A stretch of 46,937 bases of DNA from Candidatus Sumerlaeota bacterium (GTDB lineage Bacteria; Sumerlaeota; Sumerlaeia; JADFCT01), in the NCBI GenBank assembly GCA_026398575.1, contig JAPLSP010000058.1, positions 1 to 46,937 of the forward strand. The letters are read 5' to 3'. Below, piece by piece: positions 25,326 to 33,622 of this stretch. The position numbers and the translations under genes are program-made. The stretch's first letter is position 1, and every line of letters starts with the position of its first letter. The notes under the pieces were generated by a model that did not search any database, had not been told where the DNA came from, and was given only the letters and a program-made list of their open reading frames with translations.

Positions 25326-26924
25326 ATGCGCATTCTATTAATCTCAATGTATGATGATTGGCGCCTGGGGTTGCGCAGCCTTGCTTCCGTCCTCAAGCGG
25401 CAGGGCCATGAGGTATCGCAGGTTTGTCTTTACGGATATAAGGACCTGATGATTGAAGCCGGGCTGGTCAGCCGCAAAGGCCTGGGCGGGGCAATTGCCA
25501 GCCTGACGGAAGCCGACCTGCAAGCGCTCGCGGATTTGACACGGCGGCTCAATCCCGGTTTGATCGGTCTGAGTGTGACGGGGATTGTGGCGGGCGTTGC
25601 GCGCCGCGTCACCCAAACGCTTAAGGCCGCCTCGAAGGCGCCGGTGATCTGGGGCGGCATTGATCCGACGGCCAATCCCGATCTTGACATCCAGATCGCC
25701 GACATGGTTTGCATCGGAGAAGGCGAAGGCGCAATGGCCGATCTGGCCGAACGCCTCGCCGCCGGACGCGACTATGGCGACGTGGCGAATTTGTGGATCC
25801 GGCGCCCGGCGCAGGGCGGCGCGGGGGAAGAGATCATCCGCAACAATGTGCGACCGCTGATCCAAGACCTGGATCGTCTCCCTTTTTCCGACTATAGCCT
25901 CGACGGCGTCTATTGTATCAGCAACGGGGAAACGCAGGTTGGGGCGCTTCCCGCCGGCAGCGATATTAAGCAGGTTTATCCGGTCATCAGCGGGCGCGGA
26001 TGCCCTTATTCGTGTTCCTATTGCGGCAATTCGTTGCTGCGCGGCCTTTACGGCGCCGAGGGATACGTCCGCTTCCGTTCGCCCGGAAATGTGGTGGAGG
26101 AAATCGCCGCGCAACGCCGGAGCAATCCGGACCTGCGGTTCGTCATGTTCGCCGACGAGGTGTTCGCGGTCCGCATGGAATGGCTCAAGGAATTCGCGCC
26201 GCTTTATCGCGCGCGCATTGGATTGCCGTTTTCAGCCGAAGTGTTCCCCACGCTCGCGAACGCCGAACGCATTCAACTGCTTAAAGACACGGGGATGAGC
26301 GTGGTGTCCATGGGCATTCAGAGCGGCAGCCCGCGCGTCTTGCGCGAGCTCTACAACCGCAACGTAACCCGCGAACAAATCCTCGAAGGCGCCCGCGTCA
26401 TTCGCGAGGCTAGCGTCGAACTGGTCGTGGACATCATCGGCGACAACCCGCTCGAAAGCGACGAGGACTGCGCGCAAACGCTGGAATTGCTTTTGCAGCT
26501 GCCGCCGGGATTCATTCTGCACTACATCTATCCGCTGGCGGTGTTCCGAAATTTCCCCATCGAAGCCTGCGCGCGCGAATCCGGACTATTTCATCCGTGG
26601 AACGACGAGCGCCATTACTCCTACGCCATCCCGCGGCCGGAATTGACGTTCTGGCGGTCGCTCTTTTTGCTGGCGCAATTCCCAAATCCGGATCGCGAGC
26701 ACATCCGGCAATGGTCGCGCGACGCTTGGTTGCGCGCGCATCCCGATGTCCTCGATGAAATGGCGTGGGCGCTGCTGGAAGCCACTTATCTTCCCTTCGC
26801 GGCCATGCGCTACGCCGACGAGATGCGAAAGGCGCAATCGGAATTGGCATCGCTGCGCGGAAGCCGTCTGGTGCGTTTGGCGCTGCGGATACGCGACATC
26901 CTGCACGGCGGCGGCAAATCGTAA
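25326..26924 (+). CDS. B12-binding domain radical SAM protein
   Basis: The 532-residue protein has an N-terminal cobalamin-binding domain (MRILLISMYDDWRLGLRSLA, IGLSVTGIVAGVA, VIWGGIDPT, VCIGEGEGAM), followed by a radical SAM domain with C226-x3-C230-x2-C233 in SGRGCPYSCSYCGNS. Further core elements are FADEVFAV, SVVSMGIQSGS and VVDIIGDNP. The C-terminal 130 residues are helical. The chemistry is likely a cobalamin-assisted radical reaction, with substrate unknown. Enzymes of this class often modify lipids, sugars or natural products. It is transcribed away from the nucleotide-sugar dehydrogenase that follows. The start follows directly from the family N-terminus, although no strong ribosome-binding site is seen. 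Confidence 0.88.
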   Translation: MRILLISMYDDWRLGLRSLASVLKRQGHEVSQVCLYGYKDLMIEAGLVSRKGLGGAIASLTEADLQALADLTRRLNPGLIGLSVTGIVAGVARRVTQTLKAASKAPVIWGGIDPTANPDLDIQIADMVCIGEGEGAMADLAERLAAGRDYGDVANLWIRRPAQGGAGEEIIRNNVRPLIQDLDRLPFSDYSLDGVYCISNGETQVGALPAGSDIKQVYPVISGRGCPYSCSYCGNSLLRGLYGAEGYVRFRSPGNVVEEIAAQRRSNPDLRFVMFADEVFAVRMEWLKEFAPLYRARIGLPFSAEVFPTLANAERIQLLKDTGMSVVSMGIQSGSPRVLRELYNRNVTREQILEGARVIREASVELVVDIIGDNPLESDEDCAQTLELLLQLPPGFILHYIYPLAVFRNFPIEACARESGLFHPWNDERHYSYAIPRPELTFWRSLFLLAQFPNPDREHIRQWSRDAWLRAHPDVLDEMAWALLEATYLPFAAMRYADEMRKAQSELASLRGSRLVRLALRIRDILHGGGKS

Positions 26925-26997
26925 GCTGGCATTCCCCAAGTCGCCGCATCCGTCTTTGCTTCGCCCGCGAGCAAATCCTGTTTCATTCGCCAAGCCA

Positions 26998-28350
26998 TCA
27001 CGCAAGAACAATTTTCTCCCGCCCCTTGGTCACGGCCTTGGTGGCGTTGCGCGTGTCTATGACGCAACACGCCACCTTCACAATGCGGGGATAATCGAAG
27101 GCGTCGTGATCGGTCAGGATCATGACGGCGTCCGCCGCGCGCAGGGCCGCGTCGGTGAGTTTCGGGAGGGGACTGGCTTTCAGTTCGCCGTGGCGCTCGG
27201 AGCGGAAATGCGGGACGTGCGGATCGTGGTAAGTGACTTTCAAGCCGCGTTCGTCCAGCAGCTCGATGACCTTCAGCGCGGGCGATTCGCGGATGTCGTC
27301 CACGTTTTTCTTGTAGGCGACGCCGAGGACTAAAATGCGCGCGCCTTTCACTTTGACGCCGCGGTCGTTCAAGACGCGCACGGCGCGCTCGACGACCGAG
27401 TAGGGCATGGAGGTGTTGATCTCGCCGGCCAGCTCGATAAAGCGCGTGGTGAAGTCATACGCCCGCGCCTTCCATGACAGATAGTAGGGATCAATCGGAA
27501 TGCAGTGTCCGCCCAATCCCGGGCCGGGATAAAACGCCTGGAAGCCGAACGGCTTGGTCTTGGCGGCCTCGATGACTTCCCAGATATTGATGCCCATGCG
27601 CTGGCACAGCAGCTTCAGCTCGTTGACCATCGCGATATTGACGCAGCGATAAATATTTTCGAGCAGCTTGGACATCTCCGCCGCCTCGCACGAGGAGACG
27701 GGCACGATTTGCGTGAAGACCGCTCCATAAAGCGCCTCGAGCGCGGCGCGCGAGGCCGCGTCATTGGCGCCGACGACTTTCGGGATATTGCGCGCCGAAA
27801 ACTTCGGATTGCCGGGGTCTTCGCGTTCGGGCGAAAATGCCGCGAAAAAATCCCGCCCCGCTTTCAGACCGGAGCGCTCAAGGATGGGAACCATCACCTC
27901 CTGCGTCGTGCCGGGGAAGGTTGTGCTTTCGAGGATGATGAGCTGCCCGGGGCGCAGATTCGGCGCGATGGACTTGCACGTTTCGCTCACGGCGGTCAGG
28001 TCCGGCTCGCGCATCTTGTCGAGCGGCGTGGGGACGCAAATGCTGACGGCGTCCACCTCGCCAATGCGCGAAAAATCCGTCGTCGCCTCGAACATGCCGC
28101 TGCGGACCATCCGGGCGATGCCTTTGGCCGGGATGTGTTCGATATAGCTGCGGCCCTTCATCAAAGCGTTGACTTTGACTGGATCAATATCGAACCCGAG
28201 GACCTTGTATCCCTTGTCAACGAACAGCTGCGTCAGCGGCAGGCCGACGTATCCAAGGCCGACGATTCCCGCAACAGCCTTTTTACTTCTGACCTTCTCA
28301 AGAAACATTTTCAAATGCTCGTGAGATTCCGAAACACGCTTGATCGTCAT
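26998..28350 (-). CDS. UDP-sugar 6-dehydrogenase (WbpA/WecC family)
   Basis: The 450-residue protein is a full-length nucleotide-sugar dehydrogenase. It has an N-terminal NAD domain (VAGIVGLGYVGLPL, GFDIDPVKVNAL), ICVPTPLDKM, and ESTTFPGTTQEV. The catalytic Cys lies at about residue 283 in GPGLGGHCIPIDPYYL. The C-terminal domain has VLGVAYKKNVDDIRESPAL. It oxidises C6 of a UDP-sugar to the carboxylate, feeding uronate-containing polysaccharides. The PYYLSWKA segment and length favour the UDP-GlcNAc or UDP-ManNAc dehydrogenases over Ugd. It is preceded by a good ribosome-binding site (TAGGAGCGATCA). It fits with rfbB, rfbC and the glycosyltransferases in envelope glycan synthesis, though it is not in the same transcript. 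Confidence 0.92.
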   Translation of the reverse strand: MTIKRVSESHEHLKMFLEKVRSKKAVAGIVGLGYVGLPLTQLFVDKGYKVLGFDIDPVKVNALMKGRSYIEHIPAKGIARMVRSGMFEATTDFSRIGEVDAVSICVPTPLDKMREPDLTAVSETCKSIAPNLRPGQLIILESTTFPGTTQEVMVPILERSGLKAGRDFFAAFSPEREDPGNPKFSARNIPKVVGANDAASRAALEALYGAVFTQIVPVSSCEAAEMSKLLENIYRCVNIAMVNELKLLCQRMGINIWEVIEAAKTKPFGFQAFYPGPGLGGHCIPIDPYYLSWKARAYDFTTRFIELAGEINTSMPYSVVERAVRVLNDRGVKVKGARILVLGVAYKKNVDDIRESPALKVIELLDERGLKVTYHDPHVPHFRSERHGELKASPLPKLTDAALRAADAVMILTDHDAFDYPRIVKVACCVIDTRNATKAVTKGREKIVLA

Positions 28351-28470
28351 TGATCGCTCCTAAAGGTTAGGATTTTTTCAAACTCTGTTAGAAAAAATGT
28401 CCGATTGCGGCGCCAGAGAATTAGATGGCTTGTTCATGGCGTCCGTGCCTGTTGCTGAAAATCCGTGATG

Positions 28471-28551
28471 ATCCGCCCGATCCGCCCAATCCGTGTTCTA
28501 TAGCAAAAAATCAGACTGCGATAGAACACGGATGGGGCGGATCGGGCGGAT
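28471..28551. repeat. 31-bp inverted repeat (ATCCGCCC family)
   Basis: The arms 28471-28501 and 28521-28551 pair at 30 of 31 positions and contain ATCCGTGTTCTAT. Beyond it, ATTTTTT follows. It lies in the 362-base gap 28351-28712, which otherwise holds AT-rich DNA and no gene I can support. Confidence 0.85.
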
Positions 28552-28712
28552 TAACACAGATTTTTTCGTAGTTTGCGCGAACGACAACATATTGTTGTTA
28601 GATTTTTGATAAAAACTTAATTTTTCTCCACGGTTCAACTTTCTGAAGAATTGATGCTGCCCAATATTTATTTATACAGTGAAAGCGTCACTGGGCGACA
28701 GCCGCAGGCAAA

Positions 28713-29897
28713 CTACTTCGCGCTACCAGGAACACCCGGTTTGACGGAACCCGTTGTCGCTGTATCCACCACAGCCGGCTTCGGAACAGCGGGGTTCAGC
28801 GTAGCGGGATTCGACGTGACCGGATTCGGCGCAGGAGGATTCGGCGCAATCGGTATTGCTTTGGGACTCGGCGCGACAGGAATCGGCGTTGCAGGATTTG
28901 GCGCAACAGGAATCGGCGTTGCAGGATTTGGCGCGACAGGAATCGGCGTAACGGGCGCCGTTCCTGCGCCCCCATACATCGGTCCGCGACTGTCCGGACT
29001 CGCAGGCGCCGTTCCAACGCCTTTGGCCTCCGGCGCCTTCAATGGAGCAGAGGGCGTCGTCAACGGGCTTTTCACAGCAGGTTCACGCATAATTTCGGTT
29101 TCGATCTTGCCTGATTTCGGAACTGGCAGTATGGGAGGAGCCGGCTGCATGGGAGGAGCCGGTTGCATGAGAGGAAGCGGCTCCCCAATCGCAGGAGTAT
29201 CGGCGGGCACTGGCTCGGGTCCTTTTTTCTCGGGGCTTCCAGGCTTGTTGAGTAGCTCCTCGGACTCGGACGTTGCCTGATCGTTTTCGCGAATCAGGGG
29301 CCACTGGTGTTTCATGGCGGCGCGCTCGACCGTCTTCAGATCGTCCTTGGCGGTATCCAGTCCGAAGATGCCGAAAACGAAATCGAACATCTCGCCCGGG
29401 TATATCCCGAAGTCAAGACCGGGCAGAACGCCCGTATAAAGCTCCACACCGCAGCTCATCGGCTGCTTGCGCCCATCGTCCCAATGAATCCGCTCGCGCC
29501 GCATGATGGGGGATTTGACGTAGAGAGCCCAGTCGTCATTGGGATCGGTGAAGCGGTTGCCCGTGGCCCGCTCCCGCCATATTTCGGTCCAGCTGAAAAA
29601 ACTGATCCCGTAGGCGGTCCGGTTTTCGTCCCACAAGCCCATCGCGCGCCGGTCCATTCCAACTCCCTCTCCTTCATGATGCAGCAGGCTGACTTGCGCC
29701 GCCGCCGTGACGCGAACGGAGACTCCCAGACTCTTCTCAAAACCGGGTTCGGAAAATTTGAAGCGGAAAATGTCGGAGAAATCCAGAGCGCGGTCGCGCA
29801 GATAATCCAGGAAACCATCCGCCCGCGATTGCGGCGCCAATGCCAGCAGTCCCACGGCCAGGATCAATCGAACGCCAATGGTCTTTATCAGCCTCAT
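28713..29897 (-). CDS. Exported protein with Pro/Ala-rich tail, unknown family
   Basis: The 394-residue protein begins with a signal peptide (MRLIKTIGVRLILAVGLLA, then QSRADG) and a conserved-looking N-terminal domain of about 190 residues with FLDYLRDRALDFSDIFRFKF and DFGIYPGEMFDFVFGIFGLD. The rest is a low-complexity Pro/Ala/Thr tail ending in three copies of PIPVAPNPAT, coded by a 30-bp DNA tandem repeat (28871-28950). The N-terminal part resembles exported proteins of unknown role that I cannot name. The tail could span the cell wall or bind a partner. ATG 29897 starts the signal peptide. The frame extends upstream to 30248 only through repeat DNA. The tail is likely to vary in length between strains. 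Confidence 0.72.
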   Translation of the reverse strand: MRLIKTIGVRLILAVGLLALAPQSRADGFLDYLRDRALDFSDIFRFKFSEPGFEKSLGVSVRVTAAAQVSLLHHEGEGVGMDRRAMGLWDENRTAYGISFFSWTEIWRERATGNRFTDPNDDWALYVKSPIMRRERIHWDDGRKQPMSCGVELYTGVLPGLDFGIYPGEMFDFVFGIFGLDTAKDDLKTVERAAMKHQWPLIRENDQATSESEELLNKPGSPEKKGPEPVPADTPAIGEPLPLMQPAPPMQPAPPILPVPKSGKIETEIMREPAVKSPLTTPSAPLKAPEAKGVGTAPASPDSRGPMYGGAGTAPVTPIPVAPNPATPIPVAPNPATPIPVAPSPKAIPIAPNPPAPNPVTSNPATLNPAVPKPAVVDTATTGSVKPGVPGSAK

Positions 29898-30154
29898 GGT
29901 TTGGGGTCTCTCGATGGGATTAGGGCCAACCCTGGATGAAACAAGTTGCCCGCGCGCGCCTGCGCGCAAAACAACGCTGACGCAAGAATTATGCCTTCCC
30001 TTTTGCCTCATGGCAATGCCAATCTGCCGCCCGAATCCGCCTTCCCGCTGCCAGCCGCGCAGGAATGTCGCAGGGGGATCGGCACAGATCCACGGTCGAG
30101 AATAGTGATTTCTCGATGCGTTTTCAGCGCTCTGCTTGAAGAATTCCAATTCAT

Positions 30155-30220
30155 CGCGCAGAGACGCGGAGACGCAAAGAAACAAGACTCCGCGTCTCTG
30201 CGTCTCTGCGTCTCTGCGCG
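30155..30220. repeat. Inverted repeat of the CGCGCAGAGACGC family, copy A
   Basis: CGCGCAGAGACGCGGAGACG on the left is mirrored by CTCCGCGTCTCTGCG...TCTGCGCG on the right, with extra 9-bp CGTCTCTGC units in the right arm. A second copy is at 41325-41388. It sits in the 510-base gap 29898-30407, which also holds the terminator of the corrinoid gene and nothing else I can support. Confidence 0.88.
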
Positions 30221-30311
30221 AGATATTCACGGAGAGACATCCCCGCATATAAAGTCCTCAGACAGCCTTCTGGCCGCGCTGCAGGCTTTCAGCGCTCATC
30301 CCCTTGCGGGC

Positions 30312-30365
30312 AAAAAAGCAAAGCGCTCCGCGAACGGCGATGCTTCGAGGAGCGCTGATTGCTTT
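30312..30365 (-). terminator. Rho-independent terminator after the corrinoid gene
   Basis: On the minus strand the stem AGCGCTCC/GGAGCGCT, with flanking GCAA/TTGC, closes a 19-base loop and is followed by TTTGCTTTTTTG. It lies about 45 bases after the stop of the corrinoid protein gene and is in the right orientation to end its transcript. Confidence 0.7.
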
Positions 30366-30407
30366 CATTTTCGAATACCGCTGGGGAGCGCGCGGCGTGG
30401 CGGCGCC

Positions 30408-31076
30408 TCAGGCGGCGATCTTCGCTTTGATTTTTTCAATGGCGGTGGTGGGATCGGGCGCATAGATCGTGGCGCCGATCTCGTCGGCGAATTCCTGCGT
30501 CGTCGGGGCGCCGCCGATGACCGTCATATTGGGAAGCCCCGCCTCTTTCAGGGCCGAAATGGTTTTGCCCATCGAAGGCATGGTCGTCGTCAGCAGGGCC
30601 GACATCCCGACCATGGCGCCGGGATTTTCCCTGGCGGCCTGAATGAACTTGGCGGGCGAAACATCCACGCCCAGGTCCACCACTTTCATCCCCGCCCCTT
30701 CCATCATCATCGCCACCAGATTCTTGCCGATGTCATGCAGGTCGCCTTCGACCGTTCCGATGATGATCGTGCCGCGTCCGGCCGTGTCGCCTTCGCTCAG
30801 GCGCGGGCGCAGGATGTCCATCGCCGCGTGCATGGCCTTGGCCGACATCAACACATCGGGCAGAAAAATCTCGCAATCACGAAAGCGCTTGCCGACCACT
30901 TCCATGCCGGCGATCAATCCTTTGGCAAGAATCTCGCCCGGCGCGGCGCCTTCATCGAGCGCTTCCTGAACCCGCTCCTTGACTCCCGGTTTTCCGGCCA
31001 GTTTCGGCGGATACTTGGAGTCCTTTTCAATCTTGCCCGCAACCAGGGCGTCCGCGATCGCTTGAAAATCTGCCAT
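30408..31076 (-). CDS. Corrinoid (methyl-accepting) protein, MtaC/MtbC type
   Basis: The 222-residue protein has a helical N-terminal cap domain (KPGVKERVQEALDEGAAPGE, then GLIAGMEVVGKRF) and a cobalamin-binding Rossmann domain. The Co-ligating motif is GDLHDIGKN (Asp112, His114, Gly117), followed by GMSALLTTTM and VIGGAP. This matches the corrinoid subunits of three-component methyltransferases, and length and layout are normal. The cobalamin carries a methyl group between a substrate methyltransferase and a second enzyme such as MtaA. The UROD/MtaA-like protein at 4279 is a possible second component. No substrate methyltransferase is in the window. ATG 31076 follows AGGAGACGAATCGA. A clear terminator follows the gene. 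Confidence 0.92.
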   Translation of the reverse strand: MADFQAIADALVAGKIEKDSKYPPKLAGKPGVKERVQEALDEGAAPGEILAKGLIAGMEVVGKRFRDCEIFLPDVLMSAKAMHAAMDILRPRLSEGDTAGRGTIIIGTVEGDLHDIGKNLVAMMMEGAGMKVVDLGVDVSPAKFIQAARENPGAMVGMSALLTTTMPSMGKTISALKEAGLPNMTVIGGAPTTQEFADEIGATIYAPDPTTAIEKIKAKIAA

Positions 31077-31175
31077 TCGATTCGTCTCCTGTTTGGTCAG
31101 GCTCGCGTTCTCGCGAAAAAAGGCGTCTCTCGGGATGAGCGCGGCTGAAAGTAAGGCGCGCGCAAGCAATTGGGG

Positions 31176-31204
31176 TTGACACGCGCGCGTCTGATTGCTA
31201 TATT
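31176..31204 (+). promoter_or_regulatory. Sigma70-type promoter, distal
   Basis: TTGACA (31176-31181) and TATATT (31199-31204) are separated by exactly 17 bases. The -35 box is a perfect match and the -10 box matches at five of six positions. It lies about 365 bases upstream of the 31570 start and directs transcription toward it. Confidence 0.7.
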
Positions 31205-31306
31205 AAATCGAATTGAATCGTCAAGCCCGATTATCGAACTGAGCTTGGTAAATCGTGATTGCATCTTAGTAAGCGTGTTTTTTTGCCGCGAGGCCAAAAA
31301 AAAAGA

Positions 31307-31335
31307 TTGACTCCCGCCGCGTCTTAGGGTATAAA
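31307..31335 (+). promoter_or_regulatory. Sigma70-type promoter, proximal
   Basis: TTGACT (31307-31312) and TATAAA (31330-31335), 17 bases apart, form a strong match in AT-rich surroundings. The predicted start near 31342 gives a leader of about 230 bases. With the distal copy it forms a tandem pair, which suggests high expression of the exported protein. Confidence 0.72.
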
Positions 31336-31341
31336 TTACAC

Positions 31342-31569
31342 CAGTAAACGCTGACTCAGAGATAAAGATCCTTCCCTCTAAACGGACGCCAGTCCGGGGT
31401 TGAGACTTCGCATCGGCGAGACTAGTGCCAAGGAGAGGTGACAACACGACGCGAAACCCATTTGTTAAAGGCTGTGCGGTTTTCCAACTCTTTTTTGGGC
31501 AACTAGTCACATCCAACCCGTAAGTCCAACATTTACATGCGGCACATTCCTGAAAGGGGGAAGCATCTC
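31342..31569 (+). other. Long untranslated leader of the exported protein gene
   Basis: Between the proximal promoter and the start codon are about 230 bases with no open frame of note. They contain local stems such as CGGACGCCAGTCCG (about 31383-31396) and G/A-rich segments. I do not recognise a known riboswitch or RNA thermometer. The strong ribosome-binding site AAAGGGGGAAG lies at the end. Confidence 0.45.
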
Positions 31570-33399
31570 ATGAGAAAGGCGCTACCTTTAGCCTTGGCGT
31601 TTGTCCTTGCCCTGGCAATCGCGGTAAGATCGTACGGAGCCTCGGACATCCCGAAGTTTGACTATATCCCTGACGTCATCTTAGGCGACGCTAATTTCGG
31701 CCAAACAACGGCGAATTATTACATCTATACCCAGATGAATATGAGCCGGTATATTCTCGATGAATCCGGGACCAGCGCCACCATCAAAGCGGGTATCTAC
31801 CTTGTGGATCCGACTCAGAGAGGAAATCTCAGTTTCGGCGGCAAATCCCAGATGACGGCCAGTCAAGTTCTCGCCTGGGAACGAACGGCCGCCATCCCCG
31901 ATGCGAAGAACCTCGGTGGAGGAACCACCGTTACGGTCCGTGGCACTTCGGACTTGGACAACATGAATCAGGGCATGATCGTGCAATATCAAGGACTTTT
32001 CGGCCCGCATTATAGATTCGGACCAAGCGGCGCCGACTCCGCGCTGGTCCAGGCCGTAGCGGCGGATACCATCAGCAATACGACGGACACCACAACCTTT
32101 TGGGTCCGCCTGAAAACCGGCCAGGCTTCCTCGCTGACTTCCGGCCCCGTTCTTCCCACTATCAACGTGACGGATTTGGCCTCCTATGGATTTACCTTCT
32201 GGACGATGAACGGCATGGTCGGCGGTGTCAATTTCGGGGCGATTCAATCCGGCTTTGACGGCTCTGACGGCGTGATCCACAGTTGCGTCAGCGTCCCCAG
32301 CGACAGGCTTGGATTTGGCGTGTGGGAAAAGACCGAGCTCAATTTTGGCGATGCATCCAAGACCTATGGCAACAACCTCCTGTGCGCCAGCTGGACGTTG
32401 TTCTCCGACGTTTCTGCCGCCAAGGTGCCGGGCGTGCGTTCGCGTATCCGCCCCGTGATTCCCAATCCCACCGGCCCTGCGACGGAATATATCAAGCGCA
32501 CCGCTACCTCGGAACTTCGTTTTGACCAGGTTGTTCAAGATTATCCCAACACGACGCGCATGGCGAACAATCATGCGATTAATCTCAACCACTATTTCTT
32601 GCATCCCAACGTTCCCGGCGTCGTGAATTCCTCGGCCACGGTGCAGGTCTCGCTCGATATCATTGATTATCCCGACCTCGGCTCCGGCCCCGGCCTCCGC
32701 GCAGCCGCAGGCTCAATTTACATTGACCGCCTGATCCTCAGCGTGCGGCCCAAGCCGATCGAAGGCGTTGACACTTACCCGCCGATCTACCAGGCAACGG
32801 GGGGCGCTCAGCTGGGCCCAATTGCCAACTGGAATGTATCCAACAATGCGTTGGATGTTCCTCCGGCAACCACCAGGCTGGGCTCTCACGTGGTGAGCAT
32901 CGTGGCCGCCGGCTTGCAGTTCAAGAGCAATTCTGCGCCAGCGTGGACGGAGCAGAGACTCTTCACAATCGCCGATTATGCGAATCTCAATACCGACATT
33001 CGCAACTACCAAGGCGATCTCCTGCGTGTGAGAGCCACTATCAAGAACGACAGCGTCACGTCGCCGATCACCCTTGGCAAAGCCGATTTGCGGCTGCGAT
33101 TCACCTCGAGCTACTATGAGCCGTCCATCCTCCTCAACATCCCGCAATATTGGGATCATGGGACACCTTCCGACCTGAGCACGTACGTTTCGCCGTCCCT
33201 AACGGGAACAGATTATGAACTGTATTTAGAGACGCCGGCTCCGGCTAATCCTGCCGGGGATCCAGCGGCTAACCTGATGCGGTTTGATTGGGACGCGATT
33301 AACTCCTATCATCCGACTGCGGGCGTGGGCTATCAATACAAGCAAGCCATGTTCTCTACTTTGACCTCGCTCCGTGTTGACACGGTTGTCAAGTTCTAA
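31570..33399 (+). CDS. Secreted protein of unknown function, strongly promoted
   Basis: The 609-residue protein has a clear signal peptide (MRKALPLALAFVLALAIA, then SYGA). The mature part is rich in Thr, Ser, Asn and Gly with a beta-strand-like pattern. It opens with SDIPKFDYIPDVILGDANFG, and later contains DGVIHSCVSVPSDRLGFGVW and several PNP/PGV turns. There is no catalytic motif, membrane anchor, sorting signal or repeated domain that I recognise, so it may be a surface or extracellular structural protein. The VPDV.LGD-type opening resembles exported proteins seen in uncultured bacteria, but I cannot name the family. ATG 31570 is supported by AAAGGGGGAAG. It stands alone between two promoters and a terminator, so it is a monocistronic and probably abundant product. 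Confidence 0.82.
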   Translation: MRKALPLALAFVLALAIAVRSYGASDIPKFDYIPDVILGDANFGQTTANYYIYTQMNMSRYILDESGTSATIKAGIYLVDPTQRGNLSFGGKSQMTASQVLAWERTAAIPDAKNLGGGTTVTVRGTSDLDNMNQGMIVQYQGLFGPHYRFGPSGADSALVQAVAADTISNTTDTTTFWVRLKTGQASSLTSGPVLPTINVTDLASYGFTFWTMNGMVGGVNFGAIQSGFDGSDGVIHSCVSVPSDRLGFGVWEKTELNFGDASKTYGNNLLCASWTLFSDVSAAKVPGVRSRIRPVIPNPTGPATEYIKRTATSELRFDQVVQDYPNTTRMANNHAINLNHYFLHPNVPGVVNSSATVQVSLDIIDYPDLGSGPGLRAAAGSIYIDRLILSVRPKPIEGVDTYPPIYQATGGAQLGPIANWNVSNNALDVPPATTRLGSHVVSIVAAGLQFKSNSAPAWTEQRLFTIADYANLNTDIRNYQGDLLRVRATIKNDSVTSPITLGKADLRLRFTSSYYEPSILLNIPQYWDHGTPSDLSTYVSPSLTGTDYELYLETPAPANPAGDPAANLMRFDWDAINSYHPTAGVGYQYKQAMFSTLTSLRVDTVVKF

Positions 33400-33427
33400 G
33401 GACATGGGGGCGCGAGAACTCTGAAAA

Positions 33428-33472
33428 TCAACGGCGGACGGCCTCCTGAGGGCTGTCCGCCGTTGACTTTTA
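33428..33472 (+). terminator. Rho-independent terminator
   Basis: TCAACGGCGGACGGCC and the near-complement GGGCTGTCCGCCGTTGA form a long stem with a small loop, followed by CTTTTAAT. It lies about 30 bases after the stop of the exported protein gene and fits an intrinsic terminator. Confidence 0.85.
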
Positions 33473-33622
33473 ATGAGACCGCGGCGAAGGCGCCGCACAA
33501 CGAATCCGCTTTTGTCCGCTCACGAGCTTGACACCGCCGCGCGCCCTCGCCACAATCACGCCCTGAAACGATCTGAAACCGGCGTTCAAAAGCGGCAGCA
33601 GCGTGGGGGAGCCTTGGCCAAT

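Noticed and set aside
29898..30248. A longer N-terminus for the Pro-rich exported protein
   Set aside because: The extra 117 codons translate repeat DNA and would bury the signal peptide.
29946..31148. A 400-codon plus-strand frame
   Set aside because: It covers a repeat, a terminator and the complement of the corrinoid protein gene. Its His/Arg-rich translation is typical of antisense frames.
31342..31569. A riboswitch in the leader of the exported protein gene
   Set aside because: I compared it from memory with c-di-GMP, cobalamin, SAM and ZTP motifs and saw no match. Only simple stems are visible.
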